The notes beneath the pieces were generated by a model. The model was not told the DNA's origin, ran no database searches, and saw only the letters and a program-made list of their open reading frames with translations. Shown here piece by piece: positions 35,240 through 48,246 of a stretch of 64,000 nucleotides of DNA. The stretch covers positions 5,532,339 through 5,596,338 of the forward strand of contig CM049316.1 in assembly GCA_026874595.1 (NCBI GenBank), given 5' to 3'. A program made the translations under genes and the position numbers. Each line of letters begins with the position of its first letter. The stretch's first letter is position 1. Source of the stretch: Sipunculus nudus (lineage: Eukaryota > Annelida > Sipuncula > Golfingiida > Sipunculidae).

Positions 35240-37429
35240 TATTTGTAATTTGTAGAGGGATCAGCAGGGTATTTGGGGAATTTCAGTATGTTGGACATAG
35301 AAACATTGTGATGTTTTCAGTCACTACAGGAGGTAACTGACATGTATTCTAATATTTGTGGTTATTGTGATCAGGGTTGTGTTATCACCTGTGTCTTTAT
35401 ATCTGTCTGTCAGTTTATCTGTATTCTAGATTTCTTAGCCCTCAACTGATGGACTACAGAGGTATCTTATTTAGATGATAGGTCAGAGAGCATTATGAGA
35501 GTATTAAATTTGGAGTTGATTTGACATAGTGCAATATATGAGTTAGGATTTAAATAAAAGTACAAACCAAAGTGTAAACCCCATCTTCATGATGACCGCA
35601 GTCATTTCCCATGCCTTGCATGACCTAGCTGTTAAAAACATGATGATGCGAGTCAGACACTCAACAAACATGCAGGTAGACACTTTGGTTTTTACAGGGC
35701 AAACTTCTGTTAGTCTGAAGACGGATGCAAATCAAGTATCAGTTTTGTCTAGTTGATTTAATGTAGTGAAGAAAATAAATTACAAGGCAAGTGGACAATT
35801 ATTTTTCCGAGACTGAAACATGAGGTTATAATATACACATATTATAGTTAAGGTTAAAGGTGTGATACTATGTGCATGAAGTAGCCTCAGGATCGAGAGA
35901 CCACAAATGGAAGCGGTTGATTTGTTCGATCCAGTCTCTCCAGCCCAGTTTCAGTCCATCTGGACCTTAAGTTCTCATTTCTGCCTTTGAAGAGTCTGGT
36001 ACACGACCGCTGGAGAAGCGTGAAAGAGGTGTCTGTGTGTGCCCGGCAGCACATGTAACAAGAATCAAGCCACTGTGCTGGTTGTAACGGCAGCAGAGTC
36101 TCTCAAGAGAAATAAAGTGGTCCATTGATGGGAGCAGGTTAAATTGAGCCATATTGTTCATGTACCAGTCAAATCCAGAATGGCTTCTTTATTGTAATAT
36201 CAGGAAGAAGATTTGGGGTATTTGTTAAGTCATTAAATCTTGCTTTGATATCTGTATCCGGGAAATGTGGCTCTGAATCCTGCTTGGATGTAGTAACACT
36301 GTCTTATTCAAAATGATTTTGGATAATCCTACATGGATATGTCACTCATGTCTAAACTTCATGAATATTAAAGAGCAAAGATGCAACTACGCTTCAAATT
36401 ATTGATGTACATGTATTGACTGTAGGAACTCCTTATTTGATAATCAAGTTGGTAAAGAAACAGTGATTAAATTACAATGATTAAATTAAATGAAACATTA
36501 ACATTGATTTACATACCTTTTTGATCTCTTGACTCCTAAAAGTACAGATAAACAATATATTATATACCTCATACAATAAAGACCATTGTCTGAACAGGAA
36601 ACTCACCCTGTAACCTATGTTGGATGATAACCCAGCAATGTGTGAGTATATTGAATCCTTATTGTGGTTATATAAATGGTTAGGTACAGTAGTAGAGTAC
36701 TTTAGAGTGTTCATTTTGGCATCATTGTAGAATATTATTATAATTTTCAATAAGAAAAGTGGAAAAAAATATTTAAATACAATTATCAATAATCAGATTG
36801 AATCAGTCCCCCCATGCTATTCACAGGCCTATCAGCAATATTCACACTATAATGGGACCTGGATATCTGGTAATGTTAAGGTTATTAAAGGTTAACCCTA
36901 CATAAAAATGAGTTACCTATGTAAAATATATCAACCTCTGCCATTAGAATATAACTTCACAGTTCCTTACAGGATAGTACTGCATGGAAATTAAGTTATC
37001 ATGTTACTGAAATCATACTTTTCATCACTGCATGAATGTGCTACCTGTCTGATCATTCTGGTATATCATATAGGACATTACATAGGACACTTTATTCAAT
37101 CTGTTCATTATGTATGTATATGTAATGTTATGCCTGTATTGTCTCATTATAAATCCTGTATGTGTAATGTGATGCACAGGTTACCTGACTGAAGCAGCTT
37201 TATGTGTTAATGTTACCTGATACCCTTATCTCTTTATACCTGTGTGTGCAGGTGAGGTCATCATTAATTGTTATATATGTAATTTTATACTTTGTATATT
37301 GTCTAATAAACACCAGCATGTGCATTGTGATACCTGTATTGTTTCATGAATATTTGTATATTTCACTGATAAATTTATTATATCATTTAGTTAAATCATT
37401 TAGATGTAATGTGATAAATTGAATTTCTT
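35240..37429. other. Unique DNA, one GC-richer patch
   Basis: The patch 35880-36165 is GC-richer and non-repetitive. A 27-codon plus frame starts at ATG 35907 (MEAVDLFDPVSPAQF...) but stops at a TGA without a clear donor, and a 64-codon minus frame overlaps it. I call neither. The rest is AT-rich with nothing recognised. Confidence 0.4.
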
Positions 37430-37665
37430 TTATCTGAATGCCATGTAACAATTCATACATCATTAATCTAGTTGCTATGTAGCAATTTGTACATAATTTA
37501 TCTGGATACTGTTTACCAAACTGTACATAATTTGGATGATGTGTAGCAGATATTACACATTTAATTTGGATGTCGTCATTGTCATGTAAGAAATTGTACA
37601 TAATTTGATGTTATTTTGCAAATTGTACATCAAATGGTTAATTTATTAAATTGTCAATCATTAAA
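37430..37665. repeat. Degenerate ~34-bp minisatellite
   Basis: Diverged units of the form 'ctggatgctatgtagcaa' plus 'ttgtacataattta' recur about every 34-45 bp. The best-matching neighbours start at 37433 and 37467. Confidence 0.5.
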
Positions 37666-37835
37666 TTGGATGTCATGTTGCAAATCATTAATAATTTTGA
37701 TGCCTTGTAGCAAATTTTACTTCATTTTAATCATGCAGCAAATATAACATTTGGATGTCATGTTGCAAATCATTAATAATTTTGATGCCTTGTAGCAAAT
37801 TTTACTTCATTTTAATCATGCAGCAAATATAACAT
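37666..37835. repeat. Two near-identical 85-bp direct repeats
   Basis: The 85-bp block starting 'ttggatgtcatgttgcaaat' at 37666 is repeated head to tail at 37751. It is probably a recent local duplication of two units of the degenerate array to its left. Confidence 0.85.
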
Positions 37836-38202
37836 AATTCATTTGGGTATATTGTACAAAATTGTTCATCATTTGCACAGAAGGTGGCATCCTTGCCAAA
37901 AGCTAAACCAGTATGTACACCTTCCATTTATTTACATCATGCAGGTAACCAATTTGTCACTGATATATAATATATGCTGCAAACTGTAACCAGTATTTTA
38001 CCAGGTCAGGATGGTAGAATCCAGTAACCAACATGACCCTGTCTGTCTTACTGGCTGTGATAGAATCCAGTAACCAACATGATCCTGTCTGTCTGACCTG
38101 GCTGTGATAGAATCCAGTAACCAACATGACCCTGTTTGTCCTACCTGGCTGTGATAGAATCCAGTTACCAACATGATCCTGTCTGTCTTACCTGACTGTG
38201 AT

Positions 38203-39113
38203 AGAATCCAGTAACCAACATGACCCTGTTTGTCCTACCTGGCTGTGATAGAATTCAGTAACCAACATGACCCTGTTTGTCCTACCTGGCTGTGATAGAA
38301 TCCAGTAACCAACATGACCCTGTTTGTCCTACCTGGCTGTGATAGAATCCAGTAACCAACATGACCCTGTTTGTCCTACCTGGCTGTGATAGAATCCAGT
38401 TACCAACATGATCCTGTCTGTCTTACCTGACTGTGATAGAATCCAGTAACCAACATGACCCTGTTTGTCCTACCTGGCTGTGATAGAATTCAGTAACCAA
38501 CATGACCCTGTTTGTCCTACCTGGCTGTGATAGAATCCAGTCACCAACATGACCCTGTTTGTCCTACCTGGCTGTGATAGAATCCAGTAACCAACATGAC
38601 CCTGTTTGTCCTACCTGGCTGTGGTAGAATCCAGTTACCAACATGACCTTGTCTGTCTGACCTGGCTGTTGTAGAATACATTACCAACATGACCATGTCT
38701 GTCTTACCTGACTGTGATAGAACCCAGTAACCAACATGACCCTGTTTGTCCTACCTGGCTGTGATAGAATCCAGAAACCAACATGACCCTGTTTGTCCTA
38801 CCTGGCTGTGGTAGAATCCAGTAACCAACATGACCCTGTCTGTCTGACCTGGCTGTGATAGAATCCAGTACCAACATGACCCCCTCTGTCTGATCTGGCT
38901 GTGATAAAATCCAGTAACCAACATGACCCTGTCTGTCTTACTGGCTGTGATAGAATCCAGTAACCAACATGACCCTGTCTGTCTGACCTGGCTGTGATAG
39001 AATCCAGTACCAACATGACCCCCTCTGTCTGATCTGGCTGTAATAGAATCCAGTAACCAACATGACCCTGTCTGTCTTACTGGCTGTGATAGAATCCAGT
39101 AACCAACATGACC
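38203..39113. repeat. Satellite block repeated 5,518 bp downstream
   Basis: The same order of unit variants recurs at about 43721-44631, including rare forms such as 'gttgtagaatacattaccaa' (38668) and the 'gatcctgtctgtcttacctg' unit. Edges are approximate, placed where unit variants stop agreeing. Confidence 0.75.
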
Positions 39114-39464
39114 CTGTCTGTCTTACTGGCTGTGATAGAATCCAGTAACCAACATGACCCTGTTTGTCCTACCTGGCTGTGTTAGAATCCAGTAACCAAC
39201 ATGACCCTGTTTGTCCTACCTGGCTGTGGTAGAATCCAGTAACCAACATGACCCTGTCTGTCTGACCTGGCTGTGATGGAATCCAGTAACCAACATGATC
39301 ATGTCTGTCTGACCTGGCTGTGATAGAATCCAGTAACCAACATGACCCTGTTTGTCCTACCTGGCTGTGATAGAATCCAGTTACCAACATGATCCTGTCT
39401 GTCTTACCTGACTGTGATAGAATCCAGTAACCAACATGACCCTGTTTGTCCTACCTGGCTGTGG

Positions 39465-42400
39465 TAGAATCCAGTAACCAACATGACCCTGTCTGTCTGA
39501 CCTGGCTGTGATAGAATCCAGTAACCAACATGACCCTGTTTGTCCTACCTGGCTGTGGTAGAATCCAGTAACCAACATGACCCTGTCTGTCTGACCCGGC
39601 TGTGATAGAAAATATTACCAACATGACCATGTCTGTCTTACCTGACTGTGATAGAATCCAGTAACCAACATGACCCTGTTTGTCCTTCCTGGCTGTGATA
39701 TAATCCAGTAACCAACATGACCCTGTTTGTCCTACCTGGCTGTGATAGAATCCAGTAACCAACATGACCCTGTCTGTCTGACCTGGCTGTGATAGAATCC
39801 AGTACCAACATGACCCCCTCTGTCTGATCTGGCTGTGATAGAATCCAGTAACCAACATGACCCCCTCTGTCTGATCTGGCTGTGATAGAATCCAGTAACC
39901 AACATGACCCTGTCTGTCTTACTGGCTGTGATAGAATCCAGTAACCAACATGACCCTGTCTGTCTGACCTGGCTGTGATAGAATCCAGTACCAACATGAC
40001 CCCCTCTGTCTGATCTGGCTGTGATAGAATCCAGTAACCAACATGACCCTGTCTGTCTTACTGGCTGTGATAGAATCCAGTAACCAACATGATCCTGTCT
40101 GTCTGACCTGGCTGTAATAGAATCCAGTAACCAACATGACCCTGTCTGTCTTACTGGCTGTGATAGAATCCAGTAACCAACATGACCCTGTCTGTCTGAC
40201 CTGGCTGTGAAAGAATCCAGTACCAACATGACCCTGTTTGTCCTACCTGGCTGTGATAGAATTCAGTAACCAACATGACCCTGTTTGTCCTACCTGGCTG
40301 TGATAGAATCCAGTCACCAACATGACCCTGTTTGTCCTACCTGGCTGTGATAGAATCCAGTAACCAACATGACCCTGTTTGTCCTACCTGGCTGTGGTAG
40401 AATCCAGTTACCAACATGACCCTGTCTGTCTGACCTGGCTGTGGTAGAATACATTACCAACATGACCATGTCTGTCTTACCTGACTGTGATAGAACCCAG
40501 TAACCAACATGACCTTTCCTGATGACCTGGCTGTGATAGAATCCAGTAACCAACATAACCCTGTCTGTCTTACTGGCTGTAATAGAATCCAGTAACCAAC
40601 ATGACCCTGTTTGTCCTACCTGGCTGTGATAGAATCCAGTAACCAACATGACCTTGTCTGTCTTACCTGGCTGTGATAGAATCAAGTAACCAACATGACC
40701 CTGTTTGTCCTACCTGGCTGTAATAGAATCCAGTAACCAACATGACCCTGTCTGTCTTACCTGACTGTGATAGAATCCAGTAACCAACATGACCCTGTTT
40801 GTCCTACCTGGCTGTGATAGAATCCAGTAACCAACATGACCCCCTCTGTCTGATCTGGCTGTGATAGAATCAAGTAACCAACATGACCCTGTTTGTCCTA
40901 CCTGGCTGTAATAGAATCCAGTAACCAACATGACCTTGTCTGTCTTACCTGGCTGTGATAGAATCCAGTAACCAACATGACCCTGTTTGTCCTACCTGGC
41001 TGGGATAGAATCCAGAAACCAACATGACCGTGTCTGTCTGACCTGGCTGTGATAGAATCCAGTAACCAACATGACCTTTCCTGATGACCTGGCTGTGATA
41101 GAATCCAGTAACCAACATAACCCTGTCTGTCTTACCTGACTGTGATAGAATCCAGTAACCAACATGACCCTGTTTGTCCTACCTGGCTGTGATAGAATCC
41201 AGTAACCAACATGACCCTGTTTGTCCTACCTGGCTGTGATAGAATCCAGTAACCAACATGACCCCCTCTGTCTGATCTGGCTGTGATAGAATCCAGTAAC
41301 CAACATGACCCTGTTTGTCCTACCTGGCTGTGATAGAATCCAGTAACCAACATGACCCCCTCTGTCTGATCTGGCTGTGATAGAATCCAGTAACCAACAT
41401 GACCCTGTTTGTCCTACCTGGCTGTGATAGAATCCAGTAACCAACATGACCTTGTCTGTCTTACCTGGCTGTGATAGAATCAAGTAACCAACATGACCCT
41501 GTTTGTCCTACCTGGCTGTGATAGAATCCAGTAACCAACATGACCCTGTCTGTCTGACCTGGCTGTGATAGAATCCAGTAACCAACATGACCCTGTTTGT
41601 CCTACCTGGCTGTGGTAGAATCCAGTAACCAACATGACCCTGTCTGTCTGACCCGGCTGTGATAGAAAATATTACCAACATGACCATGTCTGTCTTACCT
41701 GACTGTGATAGAATCCAGTAACCAACATGACCCTGTTTGTCCTTCCTGGCTGTGATATAATCCAGTAACCAACATGACCCTGTTTGTCCTACCTGGCTGT
41801 GATAGAATCCAGTAACCAACATGCCCCTGTCTGTCTGACCTGGCTGTGATAGAATCCAGTACCAACATGACCCCCTCTGTCTGATCTGGCTGTGATAGAA
41901 TCCAGTAACCAACATGACCCCCTCTGTCTGATCTGGCTGTGATAGAATCCAGTAACCAACATGACCCTGTCTGTCTTACTGGCTGTGATAGAATCCAGTA
42001 ACCAACATGACCCTGTCTGTCTGACCTGGCTGTGATAGAATCCAGTACCAACATGACCCCCTCTGTCTGATCTGGCTGTGATAGAATCCAGTAACCAACA
42101 TGACCCTGTCTGTCTTACTGGCTGTGATAGAATCCAGTAACCAACATGATCCTGTCTGTCTGACCTGGCTGTAATAGAATCCAGTAACCAACATGACCCT
42201 GTCTGTCTTACTGGCTGTGATAGAATCCAGTAACCAACATGACCCTGTCTGTCTGACCTGGCTGTGAAAGAATCCAGTACCAACATGACCCTGTTTGTCC
42301 TACCTGGCTGTGATAGAATTCAGTAACCAACATGACCCTGTTTGTCCTACCTGGCTGTGATAGAATCCAGTCACCAACATGACCCTGTTTGTCCTACCTG

Positions 42401-43605
42401 GCTGTGATAGAATCCAGTAACCAACATGACCCTGTTTGTCCTACCTGGCTGTGGTAGAATCCAGTTACCAACATGACCCTGTCTGTCTGACCTGGCTGTG
42501 GTAGAATACATTACCAACATGACCATGTCTGTCTTACCTGACTGTGATAGAACCCAGTAACCAACATGACCTTTCCTGATGACCTGGCTGTGATAGAATC
42601 CAGTAACCAACATAACCCTGTCTGTCTTACTGGCTGTAATAGAATCCAGTAACCAACATGACCCTGTTTGTCCTACCTGGCTGTGATAGAATCCAGTAAC
42701 CAACATGACCTTGTCTGTCTTACCTGGCTTTGATAGAATCAAGTAACCAACATGACCCTGTTTGTCCTACCTGGCTGTAATAGAATCCAGTAACCAACAT
42801 GACCCTGTCTGTCTTACCTGACTGTGATAGAATCCAGTAACCAACATGACCCTGTTTGTCCTACCTGGCTGTGATAGAATCCAGTAACCAACATGACCCC
42901 CTCTGTCTGATCTGGCTGTGATAGAATCAAGTAACCAACATGACCCTGTTTGTCCTACCTGGCTGTAATAGAATCCAGTAACCAACATGACCTTGTCTGT
43001 CTTACCTGGCTGTGATAGAATCCAGTAACCAACATGACCCTGTTTGTCCTACCTGGCTGGGATAGAATCCAGAAACCAACATGACCGTGTCTGTCTGACC
43101 TGGCTGTGATAGAATCCAGTAACCAACATGACCTTTCCTGATGACCTGGCTGTGATAGAATCCAGTAACCAACATAACCCTGTCTGTCTTACCTGACTGT
43201 GATAGAATCCAGTAACCAACATGACCCTGTTTGTCCTACCTGGCTGTGATAGAATCCAGTAACCAACATGACCCTGTTTGTCCTACCTGGCTGTGATAGA
43301 ATCCAGTAACCAACATGACCCCCTCTGTCTGATCTGGCTGTGATAGAATCCAGTAACCAACATGACCCTGTTTGTCCTACCTGGCTGTGATAGAATCCAG
43401 TAACCAACATGACCCCCTCTGTCTGATCTGGCTGTGATAGAATCCAGTAACCAACATGACCCTGTTTGTCCTACCTGGCTGTGATAGAATCCAGTAACCA
43501 ACATGACCTTGTCTGTCTTACCTGGCTGTGATAGAATCAAGTAACCAACATGACCCTGTTTGTCCTACCTGGCTGTGATAGAATCCAGTAACCAACATGA
43601 CCCTG
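39465..43605. repeat. Two 2,057-bp higher-order repeats in the satellite
   Basis: Variant order from about 39465 is reproduced 2,057 bp later, through rare units such as 'cccggctgtgatagaaaata' (39596 and 41653) and 'cttcctggctgtgatataat' (39694 and 41751). Differences seen are few (for example 39764 versus 41821, and 40672 versus 42729). This implies recent duplication of a block of about 44 units. Confidence 0.85.
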
Positions 43606-45553
43606 TCTGTCTTACCTGACTGTGATAGAATCCAGTAACCAACATGACCCTGTTTGTCCTACCTGGCTGTGATAGAATCCAGTAACCAACATGACCCCCT
43701 CTGTCTGATCTGGCTGTGATAGAATCCAGTAACCAACATGACCCTGTTTGTCCTACCTGGCTGTGATAGAATTCAGTAACCAACATGACCCTGTTTGTCC
43801 TACCTGGCTGTGATAGAATCCAGTAACCAACATGACCCTGTTTGTCCTACCTGGCTGTGATAGAATCCAGTAACCAACATGACCCTGTTTGTCCTACCTG
43901 GCTGTGATAGAATCCAGTTACCATCATGATCCTGTCTGTCTTACCTGACTGTGATAGAATCCAGTAACCAACATGACCCTGTTTGTCCTACCTGGCTGTG
44001 ATAGAATTCAGTAACCAACATGACCCTGTTTGTCCTACCTGGCTGTGATAGAATCCAGTCACCAACATGACCCTGTTTGTCCTACCTGGCTGTGATAGAA
44101 TCCAGTAACCAACATGACCCTGTTTGTCCTACCTGGCTGTGGTAGAATCCAGTTACCAACATAACCTTGTCTGTCTGACCTGGCTGTTGTAGAATACATT
44201 ACCAACATGACCATGTCTGTCTTACCTGACTGTGATAGAACCCAGTAACCAACATGACCCTGTTTGTCCTACCTGGCTGTGATAGAATCCAGAAACCAAC
44301 ATGACCCTGTTTGTCCTACCTGGCTGTGGTAGAATCCAGTAACCAACATGACCCTGTCTGTCTGACCTGGCTGTGATAGAATCCAGTACCAACATGACCC
44401 CCTCTGTCTGATCTGGCTGTGATAAAATCCAGTAACCAACATGACCCTGTCTGTCTTACTGGCTGTGATAGAATCCAGTAACCAACATGACCCTGTCTGT
44501 CTGACCTGGCTGTGATAGAATCCAGTACCAACATGACCCCCTCTGTCTGATCTGGCTGTAATAGAATCCAGTAACCAACATGACCCTGTCTGTCTTACTG
44601 GCTGTGATAGAATCCAGTAACCAACATGACCTTGTCTGTCTTACCTGGCTGTGATAGAATCCAGTAACCAACATGACCCTGTTTGTCCTACCTGGCTGGG
44701 ATAGAATCCAGAAACCAACATGACCCTGTCTGTCTGACCTGGCTGTGATAGAATCCAGTAACCAACATGACCTTTCCTGATGACCTGGCTGTGATAGAAT
44801 CCAGTAACCAATATGACCCTGTCTGTCTTACTGGCTGTGATAGAATCCAGTAACCAACATGACCCTGTTTGTCCTACCTGGCTGTGATAGAATCCAGTAA
44901 CCAACATGACCCTGTTTGTCCTACCTGGCTCTGGTAGAATCCAGTAACCAACATGACCCTGTCTGTCTTACTGGTTGTGATAGAATCCAGTACCAACATG
45001 ACCCTGTTTGTCCTACCTGGCTGTGATAGAATCCAGTAACCAACATGACCTTGTCTGTCTGACCTGGCTGTGATAGAATCCAGTTACCAACATGACCTTG
45101 TCTGTCTGACCTGGCTGTGATTGAATCCAGTAACCAACATGACCCTGTCTGTCTTACTGGCTGTGATAGAATCCAGTAACCAACATGACCCTGTTTGTCC
45201 TACCTGGCTGGGATAGAATCCAGTAACCAACATGACCCTGTCTGTCTGACCTGGTTGTGATAGAATCCAGTAACCAACATGACCCTGTCTGTCTGACCTG
45301 GCTGTGATAGAATCCAGTAACCAACATGACCCTGTTTGTCCTACCTGCCTGTGATAAAATCTAGTAACCAACATGACCCTGTTTTTCTAACCTGGCTGGG
45401 ATAGAATCCAGTAACCAACATGACCTTGTCTGTCTGACCTGGCTGGGATAGAATCCAGTAACCAACATGACCCTATCTATCTGACCTGGCTGTGATAGAA
45501 TCCAGTAACCAACATGACCCTGTCTGTCTTTCTGGCTGTGGTAGTATCACCAG

Positions 45554-46198
45554 TGTGATAATTTTATGATAGTTCAAATCATTATATTTTTCCAATTGTC
45601 ATTAGATATTACAAGGTGATCAGTCCTATGGAATGAACAGGTATTTAGAAGACTTCTGTGCAGGATAACTTTCTAATTACAATTCAGTTTATTATTTAAC
45701 TGCCAGTTCTTTGATAAGTGTTTACAGATAATTCATTAATCAGCATGTTCATACATTGTGACAGGCACAGATAAACTAATTAATTAATAGTTTGAAACAG
45801 GTGTTCACAGGAGGACAAGAAAGGCATTGAATGTATCACACAATATGTCTTGTATTAATGCTGTAGGAAAATCCCTAATTGCAATTATTATATATAGATA
45901 TACTGGTTACTGGACCAGACAGTGAAGGTCAGAGCTAAAGAGAGAGTTGGAGAGTTAGAGAGCTAGAAAAGAGAGAAGAGACAGAAATAAGGACAGGAGT
46001 TAAAAGAGAGAGAGAGAGACAGAAAGAACAGAATCAGTTAAGTGGAAAATAGGACAAACTATCAGAATGTATATATTGGACATTTGTTATTGTTAACTTT
46101 GATTGAATAAACTTGGAAGTAAATTACATCTGGACTAAAGAATTCTTCTATCTGAGAAAATCAGCAACCTGTAAACAAAGCACATAAGCAACTGGACG
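45554..46198. other. Unique DNA with a GA-rich tract
   Basis: A purine-rich tract (gagagagttggagagttaga and similar) covers about 45925-46030. No gene is recognised. Confidence 0.6.
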
Positions 46199-46252
46199 GT
46201 GATAGTAGAATCCAGTAACCAACATGACCCTGTCTGTCTAACCTGGTTGTCT
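46199..46252. repeat. Orphan satellite unit outside the array
   Basis: One unit ('gtagaatccagtaaccaaca', 'tgaccctgtctgtctaacct', 'ggttgtctgt') lies about 650 bp beyond the array end, in the same orientation, inside unique sequence. Confidence 0.9.
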
Positions 46253-46660
46253 GTAACAGCTTCATCAAGCTGCTGTTACCAGTCCCATCTGTAATGATGA
46301 ATAACCTTATTAGTGTCAGGATTGACCCAGGAAGAAAAGAATAATTTAGTATTGCATTATGAAGAAAATGGCAGTTCTTTGACTCTTTTGTCACACATAT
46401 GGCCCTCTTTTCTGTTCACTTTTCTTTTAATTTGGCCTTCCTGTTTTGCCCTTTGGTTTTATTTCTCTTGCAATTCTTCTTTTGGCTCTTAGTCTTTTCA
46501 TTATTCAACCTTTTCACTGATGTTCTAACTCGGCCTTTCATTCTCTCTTTTTCTTTGAGTTCACTTTCCGTCAGTTATTCTTTTAATTTACTCCTTGACT
46601 GTTCATTATAATGGCTTATACTTTTGTTTTTCATTTTGTAATTTCTTTCCTTTGATTTTT
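46253..46660. other. Pyrimidine-rich unique DNA
   Basis: Strongly T/C-rich on the plus strand from about 46380 to 46660. The 70-codon Phe/Leu/Ser-rich frame there reflects composition. Confidence 0.5.
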
Positions 46661-47505
46661 ATGCTCCCGCCACAAAGTGGCTGGGGCATATAGTTTTACT
46701 CATGTCCGTCAGTCCGTCATTCTGTCCTTCCGTCCTTCCGTCATTCTGAAATCAAACAGTTGTACGGACTTTTTTTCGCAATGCCTGAAGATATTGGTCT
46801 GATTTTTTGTGTGTATGCAGATAGTGACCAGTTACAGATCGAGTTCACGTTTCGTCCTGATTGACCTATTTTTGACCGTTTTACGGCCCCTTAACTTAGA
46901 AAATTTCATGAAAAATAGAAATTTTCTTGACAAATACACATGTACGTACAGACTTATTTTTGCAATGCCTGCAGATATTGGCCTGTTTTTTTGGTGTGTG
47001 GGCAGATATTGACCAGTTACAGATCGAGTTCGCATTTCGTCCCAGTTGACCTACTTTTGACAGTTTTACAGCTCCTGAACATAGAAAATTATTACGAAAA
47101 AATTAAATTTTCATGACAAATACACATGTACGTACAGACTTTTTTTCGCAATGCCTGCAGATATTGGCCTGATTTTGGTGTGTGGGCAGATAATGACCAG
47201 TTACAGATTGAGTTTACGTTTTGTCCCAGTTGACCTACTTTTGACCGTTTGATGATGCCCTAACATAGAAAATTTCATAAAAAATAGAAATTTTCATAAC
47301 AAATGCATATGTACGGACTTTTTTTCTGCAATGCCTGCAGATACCGCCCTGATTTTTTATGTGTGGGCAGATAATGACCAGTTACAGATCGAGTTCATGT
47401 TTTGTCCCGGTTGACCTACTTTTGATTGTTTTACGGCTCCTAAACATAGAAAATTTAATGAAAAATATAAATTTTCATGACAAATGTACATGTACAGCCA
47501 TTTTT
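46661..47505 (+). mobile_element. Helentron-like element with ATGCTCCCGCC end, left part
   Basis: Starts after a T-run with the hairpin ATGCTCCCGCCAC-AAA-GTGGCTGGGGCAT, then a gtcc/gtccttcc tract. Core units of about 183 bp follow, each with 'gcaatgcctgcagatattgg' and 'gaccagttacagatcgagtt' (starts near 46765, 46944, 47132, 47315). It is interrupted in the T-run of a core unit at 47505 by another element and continues at 47874. No enzyme is encoded. Confidence 0.75.
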
Positions 47506-47873
47506 AGCCCTCAGCTCATAGGCTGATGGGCTATTGTTGTCACCCAAGCTGTCCGTCTTTCCGTCTGTCCATCCGTCGGTCCGGTGTCCGTCCGTCCGTC
47601 CGTTCCGCGTCTGTTAACTTTTTCCTTGTGAGCGGGATATCTCTAAAAGGATTCACCATTGGAATTTTATTTCATCAGTGAAGATGTATATCGATAAAAT
47701 CTCAGTGGTGGTGGGTGGTCTTGACCTACTTTTCAAGGTCACAGAGCTTAGTATAGAAAAAAACTTAGGAGCTTATTTTTTCTAGGAAGCATTTGGTGGA
47801 TTGTTATAAAACATGGTACATACCTCTCCAATTTAAATTTATAACGGATTATCAGCTTTTGCTAATATTCTAG
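47506..47873 (+). mobile_element. Short AGCCCTCAG-family element nested in the previous one
   Basis: 5' hairpin AGCCCTCAGCTC...GGCTGATGGGCT, gtccgtccgtccg tract, one core unit ('cttgtgagcgggatatctct', 'ttcaaggtcacagagctta') and a shortened 3' end (ATCAGCTTTTGCTAATATTCTAG). It lacks the usual GGCTGAGGGCT. It sits exactly in a T-tract that is continuous (gactttttttcgcaatg) in the host's other core units. Confidence 0.8.
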
Positions 47874-48246
47874 TTTTGCAATGCAATGCTTACAAATACT
47901 GGCCTAATGTTTGGTCAGTGGGCGCATAATGACCACTTACAGATCGAGTTCACGTTTCGTCCCAGTTAACCTATTTTTGACCATATGACAGATCCTGAAC
48001 ATATAAAATTTCATGAAAGACAGAAATTTTTATGAAAAATACACATGTATGGACTTTTTTTCACAATGCCTGCAAATACTGGCCTGATTTTTGGTGTGTT
48101 GCTTGATAATGACCCGTTACAGATCGAGTTTGCATTTTGCCCTTTTGACCATACAACACCTCCTGAACTTAAAAAATTTTACAAAATTTAACAAATGTTC
48201 CTAATTTGCCCCAGGCGGGGGCTTTGTGTCGTTCCGACACATCTAG
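47874..48246 (+). mobile_element. Helentron-like ATGCTCCCGCC element, right part
   Basis: Two more core units, then the 3' end. GGCGGGGGC matches the reverse complement of the 5' GCTCCCGCC at 8 of 9 bases. It is followed by a terminal hairpin TGTGTCG-TTC-CGACACA and TCTAG, with T next to it. Confidence 0.8.

Larger units (their letters stand above)
38002..45553. repeat. 46-47-bp satellite array, about 160 units
   Basis: Head-to-tail units built from 'ccagtaaccaacatgaccct', 'gtctgtctgacctgg' and 'ctgtgatagaat' (47 bp). Sequence classes differ mainly in the middle: GTCTGTCTGACC, GTTTGTCCTACC, CCCTCTGTCTGATC, a 46-bp GTCTGTCTTAC form, and a rarer CTTTCCTGATGACC form. The array starts and ends sharply within unique DNA. 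Overlapping minus-strand frames of up to 165 codons arise because a unit of 46-47 bp has few stops on that strand; the period is not a multiple of 3 and the frames drift, so they are not genes. Confidence 0.95.

Noticed and set aside
35907-35990. 27-codon frame starting MEAVDLFDPVSP in a GC-richer patch
   Set aside because: Ends in a stop with no clear donor or acceptor and is within chance length. Kept only as a remark on the patch.
38798-45374. Family of minus-strand frames of 72-165 codons with repeated MLVTGFYHSQV-like peptides
   Set aside because: They come from the 46-47-bp satellite. The period is not a multiple of 3, so the same bases are read in all three frames in turn and the frames end at random unit variants. 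No start, splice or domain context.
38002-45553. Regular repeats that could suggest a CRISPR array
   Set aside because: There are no unique spacers; units are contiguous and similar along their whole length, in a eukaryotic context with no cas genes.
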